Shown in pieces: positions 48,660 through 55,638 of a DNA stretch of 55,638 bases. Position numbers and translations under genes: made by a program. The notes below the pieces were generated by a model that was not told where the DNA came from, searched no databases, and saw only the letters and a list, made by a program, of their open reading frames with translations. Each line of letters starts with the position of its first letter. The first letter of the stretch is position 1. This DNA is from Acidimicrobiales bacterium (GTDB lineage Bacteria > Actinomycetota > Acidimicrobiia > Acidimicrobiales > MedAcidi-G1), in NCBI GenBank assembly GCA_022451505.1, contig JAKURX010000003.1:1-55638 (forward strand), read 5' to 3'.

Positions 48660-50075
48660 CTAGCGCAGGAGCCGGTTCAACCAATCTACGCGCCTCGCCG
48701 GACGGCCGGTCCGGGCCTCGGCGCGATCGGCACTGCCGGCCATCCACAACCCGGCGTTGACGCCCAGCCAGCGCAGTGGCTCCGGTTCCCACTTCCGGGT
48801 CCGGTGGTCGACCCACGGGAGGTCGGTCCTCGGGCTGTCGGTGCCGGTAACCAGTTCGGCGATGGTGTGGCCGGCCAGTTTGGCCGTGGCCACCCCGTCG
48901 CCCACGTAGCCGCCACCCCACGCCAGTCCGGTGGACCGGTCGAAGCCGACCGACGGGGTCCAATCTCGGGGCAGACCCATCACTCCGCCCCACCGGTGGG
49001 TGATGGCCGCGTCGCCGAGCACGGGGAACATCTGTCGGAGGGTGTCCTCGACGGCGTCGTGGACAGGGTGGTGCACGCCGGTGGTGGACACCACCCTGGA
49101 CCCGTACCGGTACGGCGCCCCCCGTCCGCCCATGGCGATCCGACCGTCGTCGGTGCGCTGGCCGTAGATGACGAGGTTGCGACCGTCGCCGAAGGTGGGT
49201 CGACCGGCGAGGCCGATCTCGTCCCACACGGTGTCCGGGAGAGGTTCGGTAGCGACCATCAGGGAGTAGACGGGGACGATGGTGCGCCGGTGTCCGGCCA
49301 GGTCACGTGTGTATCCCTCGGTGGCCCGCACCACCACGTCGGCCCGGACGGCGCCCCGGTCGGTAGTTACGAGGCCTGGTCGAATCGACCGCACAGCGGT
49401 CTCCTCGTGGATGGTCCCGCCAAGCTTTTCGACGGCTTCGGCCAGGCCTCGGACCAGGCGGCACGGGTGGATGGCCGCCACGTGGGGGTTGAACCATCCG
49501 CCGGCCACATCGGTGGCGTTACAGATCGTCCGGGCCTCGTCGGCTCCTACCCATCGCACGTCGTCGTTGGTGAGGCCCACGGCATGACGAGCTCGGACCC
49601 CGGCGGCGATCCGGTCAGCCTGGACTGGGCTGCGGGCCAGGTCGATCCAGCCGCCCCGGGTGTAGTGGCAGTCGATGCCCTCGGCGTCGGCCACCCGGCC
49701 GATGTCGTCGACGGCGTCGTACAGGCCCCGCATCTGGCGAACCGCGGCCTCCGGGGTGGACCGGGCGGCCCAGTCCATGGGGCTTATGCTGTACTCACCT
49801 AGCGCCCACCCGCCGTTGCGTCCCGAGGCGCCGAAGCCGGCCACCCGCCGCTCCAGGACCACCACCCGCAGCGACGGGTCCAGGCGAAGCAGGTGGTAGG
49901 CGGTCCACAGGCCCGTGTAGCCGGCGCCCACGATGGCCACATCGGCGTCCCGGTCGCCGGATAGGGCCGGTCGGGGGGCGAACGAACCGGGAGCCGTTTC
50001 GTGCCAGAATGACACCAGCCGGTAACGGGGGTTCTCCCGATCCACGTCAGCTTGGTTATCCGATAGCTGGTCCAC
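48660..50075 (-). CDS. FAD-dependent amine oxidoreductase (PuuB/DAO family), tandem copy 1
   Basis: This 471-residue flavoprotein has FAD motif 'VAIVGAGYTGLWTAYHLLRL' near residue 47 and 'GFGASGRNGGWALG' near 80, then the C-terminal 'LAWGGGYVGDGVATAKLAG' (in part). These are the marks of gamma-glutamylputrescine oxidase-like and related amine oxidases. The GTG at 50075 stands seven bases after a minus-strand TAGGTT box, so it may have its own leaderless promoter despite lying 20 bases downstream of the related gene at 50096. Both are near the second Pot-type importer and probably oxidise what it brings in. The longer N-terminus ('YRLVSFWHETAPG') precedes the Rossmann fold, as in PuuB. Substrate unknown. 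Confidence 0.88.
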   Translation of the reverse strand: MDQLSDNQADVDRENPRYRLVSFWHETAPGSFAPRPALSGDRDADVAIVGAGYTGLWTAYHLLRLDPSLRVVVLERRVAGFGASGRNGGWALGEYSISPMDWAARSTPEAAVRQMRGLYDAVDDIGRVADAEGIDCHYTRGGWIDLARSPVQADRIAAGVRARHAVGLTNDDVRWVGADEARTICNATDVAGGWFNPHVAAIHPCRLVRGLAEAVEKLGGTIHEETAVRSIRPGLVTTDRGAVRADVVVRATEGYTRDLAGHRRTIVPVYSLMVATEPLPDTVWDEIGLAGRPTFGDGRNLVIYGQRTDDGRIAMGGRGAPYRYGSRVVSTTGVHHPVHDAVEDTLRQMFPVLGDAAITHRWGGVMGLPRDWTPSVGFDRSTGLAWGGGYVGDGVATAKLAGHTIAELVTGTDSPRTDLPWVDHRTRKWEPEPLRWLGVNAGLWMAGSADRAEARTGRPARRVDWLNRLLR

Positions 50076-50082
50076 GCCCCCG

Positions 50083-50088
50083 AACCTA
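50083..50088 (-). promoter_or_regulatory. Leaderless -10 box TAGGTT
   Basis: On the minus strand TAGGTT is followed by seven bases (CGGGGGC) and the GTG at 50075. It overlaps the gap between the tandem FAD oxidase genes and suggests that the downstream copy can be expressed independently. Confidence 0.45.
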
Positions 50089-50095
50089 CGTCGCG

Positions 50096-51514
50096 TCAGC
50101 TGTCGAAGCCGATGCCGAACCGGTCAAGGAGACTCAGCCACGTGCCTCGGCGTCCGCCCCGCCGGTCGGACCTCTGGAGGGCCCTCCGGGTGGCCTGGAT
50201 GGCCACCCATCGCAACGGCTCGGGCGGGAACGGGAACGGCGACCGTCGCACCATGGCCAACCCGGTCCGTTCGGTCTCCCGACCGTCGACCAGGTCCAGG
50301 GCCACCCGGGCGCCGAACCGGCTGGCCCCGACGCCCAGGCCTGTGTAGCCGGCCGCCCACGCCACCCGACCGCCATGCGAGGTGCCCCAGGCACAGGTGA
50401 ACCGACTGGTGGTGGCGATGGGACCGCCCCACCGGTGGGTAAACCGTAGGCCCTCCAACTGGGGGAACGTCTCGAAGAAGTGGCGGGCCAGGGTCCGGGA
50501 GGTGGTCGGGCTCTGCTCCAAGGCCGGTCCAACACGGTTACCGAAGTGGTACAGGGCGTCCCAGCCTCCCCACAGGATCCGGTCGTCGGGAGTGAGGCGG
50601 TAGTAGTGGAACTGGTTCCCCACGTCGGACACGCCCTGGCGGCCGGTCCACCCCACCGATGCCCGTTGCGCCTCGGACAGGGGCTCGGTGACCAGTACGT
50701 GGTCGTAGACGGGCGCCACGGACCGGCTGATCTGACGCACCGGGGACCGGAAGGCGTTGGTGGCCACCACGGCCCGCTCGGCGACCACCGAGCCACCCTC
50801 CGTCCGGACCCGGACCGCAGGGTGGTCCCCGTCGGTTTCGGTTCGCAGCGATCGCACCGGGCTGTGGTCGAAGAACCGGACGCCGAGGCCTTCGGCCGCC
50901 GAACGCAGGCCCCAGGCCAGGTGGGCCGGGTCGACCAGGACGACGCCGTCCCGGCGCCAGAGGCCGGCCAGATAGGTGGGGGAGTTGACCTGGGCCCGGG
51001 TCTGGGCGGCGTCCAACAGCGTCGTCTCCATCCCGTGGTCCCGGTGGGCGGCCGCCGACTCGGTCAGGCCCTCGACCTGCCATGGCGTCACTGCCACGTT
51101 GATCTCTCCGGTGTGCTCCGGCGTGCAGTCGATGGCGTGGCGCTCGACGGTGTCGAGTAGGCCGACCAGGTTCTCGTCTCCCAGGCGGACCAGGGTTCGG
51201 ACCTCGTCGGGCCAGTGGGCCAGCCCGTTCTCCAGACCGTGAGTGAGCGAGGCATCGCAGAAGCCTCCGTTGCGCCCCGAGGCGCCAGCGGCCGTGGTCT
51301 CCGCCTCGAGGACGACGATCGCTCGGCCGGGGTCGGCCTCGACGGCACAGAGGGCCGTCCAGAGTCCGGTGAAGCCCCCTCCTACCACCACCAGGTCGGC
51401 GTTCAGGTCGCTGGCGAGGGCGGGAGAGGGGTGGGGCCGGTTGGGCCGGTCAAGCCAGAAGACGGCCGGCCGGGCGTCAGCCAGGGCCCGATCTGCGAGT
51501 GGATCCGTGTTCAC
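50096..51514 (-). CDS. FAD-dependent amine oxidoreductase (PuuB/DAO family), tandem copy 2
   Basis: This 472-residue relative of the gene at 48660 has 'LVVVGGGFTGLWTALCAVEA' near residue 41 and 'TAAGASGRNGGFCDASL' near 77. It shares the block order with its neighbour, but the sequences have diverged clearly in the middle and C-terminus ('AWAAGYTGLGVGASRFGARVALDL' in part), so this is an old duplication with likely different substrates. GTG start; the upstream gap 51515-51692 is divergent to the Pot-type operon and holds an AT-rich regulatory stretch. With the importer next door a polyamine, betaine or N-methylated amine is a reasonable substrate class. Confidence 0.88.
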   Translation of the reverse strand: MNTDPLADRALADARPAVFWLDRPNRPHPSPALASDLNADLVVVGGGFTGLWTALCAVEADPGRAIVVLEAETTAAGASGRNGGFCDASLTHGLENGLAHWPDEVRTLVRLGDENLVGLLDTVERHAIDCTPEHTGEINVAVTPWQVEGLTESAAAHRDHGMETTLLDAAQTRAQVNSPTYLAGLWRRDGVVLVDPAHLAWGLRSAAEGLGVRFFDHSPVRSLRTETDGDHPAVRVRTEGGSVVAERAVVATNAFRSPVRQISRSVAPVYDHVLVTEPLSEAQRASVGWTGRQGVSDVGNQFHYYRLTPDDRILWGGWDALYHFGNRVGPALEQSPTTSRTLARHFFETFPQLEGLRFTHRWGGPIATTSRFTCAWGTSHGGRVAWAAGYTGLGVGASRFGARVALDLVDGRETERTGLAMVRRSPFPFPPEPLRWVAIQATRRALQRSDRRGGRRGTWLSLLDRFGIGFDS

Positions 51515-51575
51515 GGCCGGACCGATCCGATAACGGTGGGATCGACGAATAGTATTGTTGAAAGCAGTACCGATG

Positions 51576-51600
51576 ACGAAATCCGTCGTTTTTCTAGCAT
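51576..51600 (+). promoter_or_regulatory. AT-rich regulatory site: ACGAAATCC(G)TCGTT plus TAGCAT
   Basis: ACGA and TCGT flank six bases at 51576-51589, in the 178-base divergent gap 51515-51692. The 15-mer 51576-51590 matches 19231-19245 at 14 positions. A TAGCAT -10-like box (51595-51600) follows five bases on, and a TTGACA lies at 51602-51607. The rest of the gap shows nothing else I can name. Confidence 0.45.
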
Positions 51601-51692
51601 CTTGACAACGGAATCAGTAGTGTGCACCACGATCTGGAGGGTAGTCCGCCGGTTCGGGGGAGTCGACGGGCCATTGGGAAGGACCAGCGTCG

Positions 51693-52766
51693 ATGGACGG
51701 ACAACGACCAGCGGTCGAGTTACAGGGCGTGGTCAAGCGGTTCGGTGAGGAGGTCACCGCCGTCGACCATGTCAACCTGACCATCACCGACGGCGAGTTC
51801 TTCTCGCTGCTCGGGCCCTCGGGTTGCGGCAAGACGACCACCCTGCGGATGGTCGCCGGCCTGGAACTGCCCACCGCCGGGTCCATCCGGATCCACGGCG
51901 AGGAGATGGGCCTCCGCCCGCCCAACAAGCGGCCGGTCAACACCGTCTTCCAGAGCTACGCCCTATTCCCCCACATGACCGTGGCCGCCAACATCGGCTT
52001 CGGTCTCGAGATGCGCAAGGTCCCGAAGTCCGAGCGGCGGGAGCAGATCGACTGGGCCATCGACCTGGTCGAGATGGGCAACATGGCTCACCGCAAGCCC
52101 TCCCAGCTCTCCGGCGGACAGCAGCAGCGGGTGGCCCTGGCCCGGGCGCTCGTCAACCGGCCCGAGGTTCTCCTCCTGGACGAGCCGCTGGGTGCCCTCG
52201 ACCTGAAGCTCCGCCAGCAGATGCAGATCGAGCTCAAGAACCTCCAGCGGGAGGTCGGGATCACCTTCGTGTACGTGACCCACGACCAGGAGGAGGCGGT
52301 CACCATGAGCGACCGCATCGGCGTCATGCACGACGGGAAACTGCTCCAGATCGATTCCCCAGAGGCCATCTACGAACGGCCGACCACGAGGTTCGTGGCC
52401 GACTTCATCGGTCAGACCAACTTCCTGGAGGCCACGGTGGCCGCCGCCAACGAGGTCGTCCTGGCCAACGGCGACCGTCTACTGCTGGCCTCGGACCAGC
52501 CGGTGGGCGCTTCGGTGGCCGTTACGGTGCGACCCGAGCGGCTCACTGTGCACCGCCGCGGGGAAGGGCCAGAGAGCCAGCACCGCCTGGACGGTCTAGT
52601 GGAGACCGTGACCTACCTGGGCAATGCCGTGGTCTACGGCGTCGGCATCGACTGGATGCACCTTGAAGTTCGTTGTCCGGCCACGCTGGCCGGGGACCGC
52701 CGGGACGTCGGCGACGAGGTCACCGTGTCGTTTGAGCCCGAACACGCCGCAGTGGTGATCGACTGA
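51693..52766 (+). CDS. potA: Spermidine/putrescine-type ABC transporter ATP-binding protein
   Basis: This 357-residue ATPase has Walker A 'GPSGCGKTT' near residue 42, Q-loop 'VFQSYALFPHMTV' near 83, signature 'LSGGQQQR' near 141, Walker B 'VLLLDEPLGALD' near 161 and H-loop 'VTHDQEEA' near 197. A TOBE domain follows ('DRLLLASDQPVGASVAVTVRPERL' in part). It is closely similar in core motifs to the ATPase at 6804 but not a recent copy. GGGAAGGA precedes the ATG by nine bases. It heads the operon 51693-55636 and shares a TGATG overlap with the first permease. The operon order A-B-C-D is the classical pot order. Confidence 0.94.
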   Translation: MDGQRPAVELQGVVKRFGEEVTAVDHVNLTITDGEFFSLLGPSGCGKTTTLRMVAGLELPTAGSIRIHGEEMGLRPPNKRPVNTVFQSYALFPHMTVAANIGFGLEMRKVPKSERREQIDWAIDLVEMGNMAHRKPSQLSGGQQQRVALARALVNRPEVLLLDEPLGALDLKLRQQMQIELKNLQREVGITFVYVTHDQEEAVTMSDRIGVMHDGKLLQIDSPEAIYERPTTRFVADFIGQTNFLEATVAAANEVVLANGDRLLLASDQPVGASVAVTVRPERLTVHRRGEGPESQHRLDGLVETVTYLGNAVVYGVGIDWMHLEVRCPATLAGDRRDVGDEVTVSFEPEHAAVVID

Positions 52767-53641
52767 TGACCGTCGCCGCGACGCCGGGCCTTGAGTACCA
52801 GGCCGAGCGGGCCAGATCCCGCCGTGGCTTCCTGCTTGGCTTGCCTGCTGTCATCTACCTGCTGGTTTTCTTTGTCATACCGCTCGGGATCGTCGTTGCC
52901 TACTCCTTTGCGACCCGGACCCGGACCGGTCGCACGGAGTTGACCGACTGGAACATCGATGCCTATGGGCGGCTGGGCGAATCGGTCGTGCGAGCCGTGG
53001 CTTTCCGATCACTGTGGATCGCCGCCGTCTCGACGATTATCTGCCTAGTTCTGGCCTACCCGTTGGCTTACTTCATCTCGACGCGGCGACCGGTTACCCG
53101 AAACCTGTTGCTGGTTGGGGTCATGATCCCGTTCTGGTCCAACTTCCTCATCCGGACATACGCCTGGCGGGTGCTGCTTGACAGTGACGGGATATTCACG
53201 CAGGTCGTTTCCGGACTCGGACTCGGTGACGGCCGCATTCTCTTTACCAGTAAGGACGTCATCCTTGGCCTCGTCTATGGCTACCTGCCGTTCATGGTGT
53301 TGCCTCTCTACGCTTCAATCGAGCGGATTGATTGGAGCCTGGTGGAGGGTGCTCGGGACCTTTACGCCAGTGGTTGGACGGCCTTCCGGCGGGTGGTGTG
53401 GCCGTTATCCAGGCCCGGTGTGGTCGCAGGCTCGATCCTTGTTTTCGTTCCCTCCTTTGGTGCCTATGTGACGCCGGCCATTCTCGGCGGCAACAAGGAA
53501 GGGCTGCTCGGGAGTTACATCGTGCTGCAGTTTCTATCGGCCAGGAACGGACCCGTCGGCTCGGCCGTGTCGGTGGTCCTCCTCGGCGTGATGCTCATGG
53601 GCACCCTTGTCTACTTCCGGTCTGGGGGGAAGAACCTATGA
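52766..53641 (+). CDS. potB: Spermidine/putrescine-type ABC transporter permease 1
   Basis: This 291-residue permease has about six helices, the first 'LLGLPAVIYLLVFFVIPLGIVVAY' (in part) near residue 27. The EAA loop 'LVEGARDLYASGWTAFRRVV' is near residue 192. It belongs to the PotB/PotH branch of BPD_transp_1. The ATG overlaps the ATPase stop (TGATG), so the two are coupled. Together with the next gene it forms the transmembrane pore. The codon use of this and the following genes is slightly less GC-biased than the rest of the window, which is common for membrane proteins. Confidence 0.93.
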   Translation: MTVAATPGLEYQAERARSRRGFLLGLPAVIYLLVFFVIPLGIVVAYSFATRTRTGRTELTDWNIDAYGRLGESVVRAVAFRSLWIAAVSTIICLVLAYPLAYFISTRRPVTRNLLLVGVMIPFWSNFLIRTYAWRVLLDSDGIFTQVVSGLGLGDGRILFTSKDVILGLVYGYLPFMVLPLYASIERIDWSLVEGARDLYASGWTAFRRVVWPLSRPGVVAGSILVFVPSFGAYVTPAILGGNKEGLLGSYIVLQFLSARNGPVGSAVSVVLLGVMLMGTLVYFRSGGKNL

Positions 53642-53678
53642 GCACCCGGGCCAGCAGGCAGAGCCGGAGGCGGCAGCG

Positions 53679-54536
53679 GTGAGTAAGGGCGTCGCTAAGT
53701 CCACCGCCGAGCCCCAGGGCTTCAGCCGTTGGCTACTACGTGGTCACTCGGCGGCCGTGTTTGCCTTCTTCTATGCGCCGATCTTGGTGCTGACCATCTT
53801 CTCGTTCAATGACAGCAATGCCGTCGGAAACTGGAATGGCTTCACCTTCGGCTGGTACGAGGCCCTCTTCGACAACGACAACATCCAGTCGTCGATCTGG
53901 GTGTCGGTCAAGGTCTGTATCGTCTCGACCTTGATCTCTGTTGTGCTGGGCACGGCTGGGGCCCTGGCCCTGGAGCGCTTCCGGTGGTGGGGTCAAAAGG
54001 CGTTCGACGCCGTCCTCTACCTGCCGATCATCATTCCTGACGTCACCATGGCCGTAATGATGCTCGTCTTCTTCAATGAAACGGCCTCCTGGTTCAACGT
54101 GGTTCCCGGGCTCAACCTCCAAGACGGGCTTGAGAAGCTGGCGTTCAGCCACGTGGCCTTCAACATCTCGTTTGTTTCGGTCGTGGTTCGGGCCCGCCTG
54201 GCCAACCTCGACGCCTCCATGGAAGAAGCGGCGGCCGACCTCTACGCCAATCGGTGGCAAACGTTCCAGCGGGTAACCCTGCCGCAGATCATGCCGGGCG
54301 TTCTCGGTGGAGCGCTTCTGGCGGTGACCATTTCGCTGGACGACGTGGTGGTGTCCAGCTTCGTCTCGGCGGTGGGGGCCACCCCCCTGTCTGTTTACGT
54401 GTTCGGCATGTTGCGCAAGGGGGTCAGCCCCCTCGTGAACTCCGTGTCGGTCGTGATGTTGGTGGCGTCGATGGCCTTAGTGCTGGCGTCGCTCGTGATC
54501 TCCCGGGCAACGGGCTCGGAGAGGGAGGAAAGGTGA
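53679..54536 (+). CDS. potC: Spermidine/putrescine-type ABC transporter permease 2
   Basis: I read this from the GTG at 53679, which has GGAGG ten bases upstream; an in-frame extension back to 53607 would overlap the previous gene and add a non-family N-terminus. The 285-residue product has about six helices, beginning with 'AAVFAFFYAPILVLTIFSF' near residue 27, and the EAA loop 'MEEAAADLYANRWQTFQRV' near 182. It is of the PotC/PotI branch. The stop overlaps the binding-protein GTG (GTGA). Confidence 0.92.
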   Translation: MSKGVAKSTAEPQGFSRWLLRGHSAAVFAFFYAPILVLTIFSFNDSNAVGNWNGFTFGWYEALFDNDNIQSSIWVSVKVCIVSTLISVVLGTAGALALERFRWWGQKAFDAVLYLPIIIPDVTMAVMMLVFFNETASWFNVVPGLNLQDGLEKLAFSHVAFNISFVSVVVRARLANLDASMEEAAADLYANRWQTFQRVTLPQIMPGVLGGALLAVTISLDDVVVSSFVSAVGATPLSVYVFGMLRKGVSPLVNSVSVVMLVASMALVLASLVISRATGSEREER

Positions 54537-55636
54537 GTGAGATGAGGAAGTGGATGCGAGTAATTGCCCTCATAGGGGTTATCGGCGTCGTTGCTGCCAG
54601 TTGTGGGAGCGACGAGGAGGCCGCAGGTGGCTTCAAGCAGTGCGAAGCCGGCGAGACGGACGGTGACCTGGCGTTCTTCAACTGGTCGGAGTACATGGAC
54701 CCAGACCTGATCACGGCGTTCCAGGACGAGTTCGGGGTCACGGTCACCGAGGACTTCTACCCGTCCAACGAGGAGATGTTCGCCAAGATCTCTCACGGAG
54801 GCACGGGCTACGACATGATCGTCCCGTCGGACTACATGATCTCGATCCTTATCTCCGAGGCACTGATCCAGCCAGTCCAAAAGGATGTGGTCCCGAATAG
54901 GGCCAACATCGCCGAGAAGTTCGCCGACCCGCCGTTCGATCCGGGCAACGAGTACACCTCGCCGTACCAGTGGGGCACCACCGGTATCGGTATTGATCTG
55001 GGTGTGACCGGCACCGACATCCCCCGCACCTGGGGCCTCCTGTTTGATGCCGACATTGCAGAGCAGTACGGGCTTTCGGACAAGATCAGCCTGTTGGACG
55101 ATCCGCGTGAGACCGTGGGTGCCGCGCTGAAGTACCTGGGCTACTCGCTGAACTCCACGTCGGCCGACGAGTTGGCCGAGGCTGAGGCGGTCATCGCTGA
55201 CGCCGTTAGCCGAGTTGCTGCCTTCGACTCAGACCAGTACAGCGAGCTGGTGGTGGCCGGCGAGACCATCGTGGGCCACGGCTACAGCGGCAACTTCCTC
55301 TGGGATTTCGAGGAAGGCGAGAGTGAGTACACGTACTTCGTGCCCGACGAGGGTGGAACCGTCTGGGTGGACGGCATGGCTGTTCTGGCTGATGCGCCAC
55401 ACCCGTGCACGGCGTTTGCCTTCATGAATTTCTTGCTTGACGCGCACAACGGGGCCCAACTAACGAACTACAACTGGTACGCCAGTCCAAACGCCGCTTC
55501 GGAGCAGTACATCGATGCCGAGGTACTCGAAAACCCGATCATCTACCCGACGGACATGTCATTGCTCGAGTTCATCGAGGACACCGGTGACTTCGAGATC
55601 GAGTACACCGACGCCCTGAGTAGGGCACGCAGCTGA
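54533..55636 (+). CDS. potD: Spermidine/putrescine-type substrate-binding lipoprotein
   Basis: This 367-residue binding protein is complete, ending with TGA at 55634-55636. I chose the GTG at 54533 because GGGAGGAAAG stands just upstream and it overlaps the permease stop; the ATG at 54542 would be 14 bases away from that site. A Sec signal with lipobox 'VVAASC' near residue 21 anchors the mature protein to the membrane. 'LAFFNWSEYMDPDLITAFQDEFG' (in part), 'YDMIVPSDYMISILI' and 'YQWGTTGIGIDL' are typical PotD/PotF blocks. Acidic and aromatic residues that would cage a cationic amine are plentiful. The general class is polyamine-like; betaines or opines cannot be excluded. Confidence 0.94.
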   Translation: MSEMRKWMRVIALIGVIGVVAASCGSDEEAAGGFKQCEAGETDGDLAFFNWSEYMDPDLITAFQDEFGVTVTEDFYPSNEEMFAKISHGGTGYDMIVPSDYMISILISEALIQPVQKDVVPNRANIAEKFADPPFDPGNEYTSPYQWGTTGIGIDLGVTGTDIPRTWGLLFDADIAEQYGLSDKISLLDDPRETVGAALKYLGYSLNSTSADELAEAEAVIADAVSRVAAFDSDQYSELVVAGETIVGHGYSGNFLWDFEEGESEYTYFVPDEGGTVWVDGMAVLADAPHPCTAFAFMNFLLDAHNGAQLTNYNWYASPNAASEQYIDAEVLENPIIYPTDMSLLEFIEDTGDFEIEYTDALSRARS

Positions 55637-55638
55637 CC

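Noticed and set aside
1-55638. CRISPR arrays, tRNA/rRNA genes, insertion sequences, phage genes
   Set aside because: No spaced identical repeats, no cloverleaf or rRNA-like segments, no transposase or integrase motifs and no terminal repeats were seen on either strand.

Overview
The window is a 55.6 kb stretch of high-GC bacterial chromosome with densely packed genes, frequent GTG starts, many 4-bp start/stop overlaps, and several starts sitting 6-7 bases behind a TANNNT -10 box (leaderless transcripts). This style, together with a mycoredoxin-like CGFC protein, a type-B PutA and TetR-rich control, fits an actinobacterium, most plausibly a free-living or marine Acidimicrobiia-type heterotroph. 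No rRNA, tRNA, phage, insertion sequence or CRISPR array was recognised. The taxonomic statement is an inference from style only.

Layout. 1-6100: the end of an FAD amine/amino-acid oxidase, a GlcD-like FAD dehydrogenase, a divergent SDR, a small membrane protein, a ThDP lyase-like enzyme and a phytanoyl-CoA dioxygenase-like enzyme. 6138-12623: a TetR-controlled module with a complete Pot-type ABC importer split over both strands, a Rieske oxygenase of the quaternary-ammonium type and a cupin. Matching TGACTGACT..CC.GTCAGT operators lie in both divergent gaps. 12673-21901: amidohydrolase, PsuG, a 110-aa unknown, bifunctional PutA, then a C45 Ntn-hydrolase, a GNAT and a HAD-IIA phosphatase. 21924-28985 (minus strand): a six-gene operon headed by a non-pyrrolysine MttB-family methyltransferase, then DapA-like, PuuC-like ALDH, PuuB-like FAD oxidase and two SDRs. 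It is divergent from a CaiB-type CoA-transferase. 30326-33606: alkyl sulfatase and acyl-CoA dehydrogenase.

33676-35324: an overlapping pair, a PhnZ/TmpB-like HD mixed-valence di-iron oxygenase and a gamma-butyrobetaine-hydroxylase-like 2-oxoglutarate oxygenase. Together they look like the TmpB-TmpA route that oxidises 2-(trimethylamino)ethylphosphonate to glycine betaine plus phosphate. Then follow a VapBC-type toxin-antitoxin pair with its operator, an epoxide hydrolase and an APC permease with a cytoplasmic EIIA-like/RCK_C-like tail. 39175-43916 (minus): a flavin/acyl-CoA catabolic cluster (LLM flavoenzyme, nitroreductase, crotonase, two acyl-CoA dehydrogenase-fold enzymes), divergent from a TetR gene, a glutaredoxin-like gene and a form-II CoxSLM-type molybdenum hydroxylase (44972-48628). 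48660-51514: two tandem FAD amine oxidases, divergent from a second, intact Pot-type ABC importer operon (51693-55636).

Taken together the window reads as a scavenging region for methylated amines, betaines, polyamines and related small organics: two polyamine/betaine-class importers, four DAO-fold oxidases, a CntA/GbcA-like Rieske oxygenase, an MttB homologue, an ALDH and a phosphonobetaine-type oxygenase pair. A plausible flow is import, oxidative N-demethylation or C-P cleavage to glycine betaine or smaller amines, then oxidation to central metabolites. The individual substrates are inferred, not shown.
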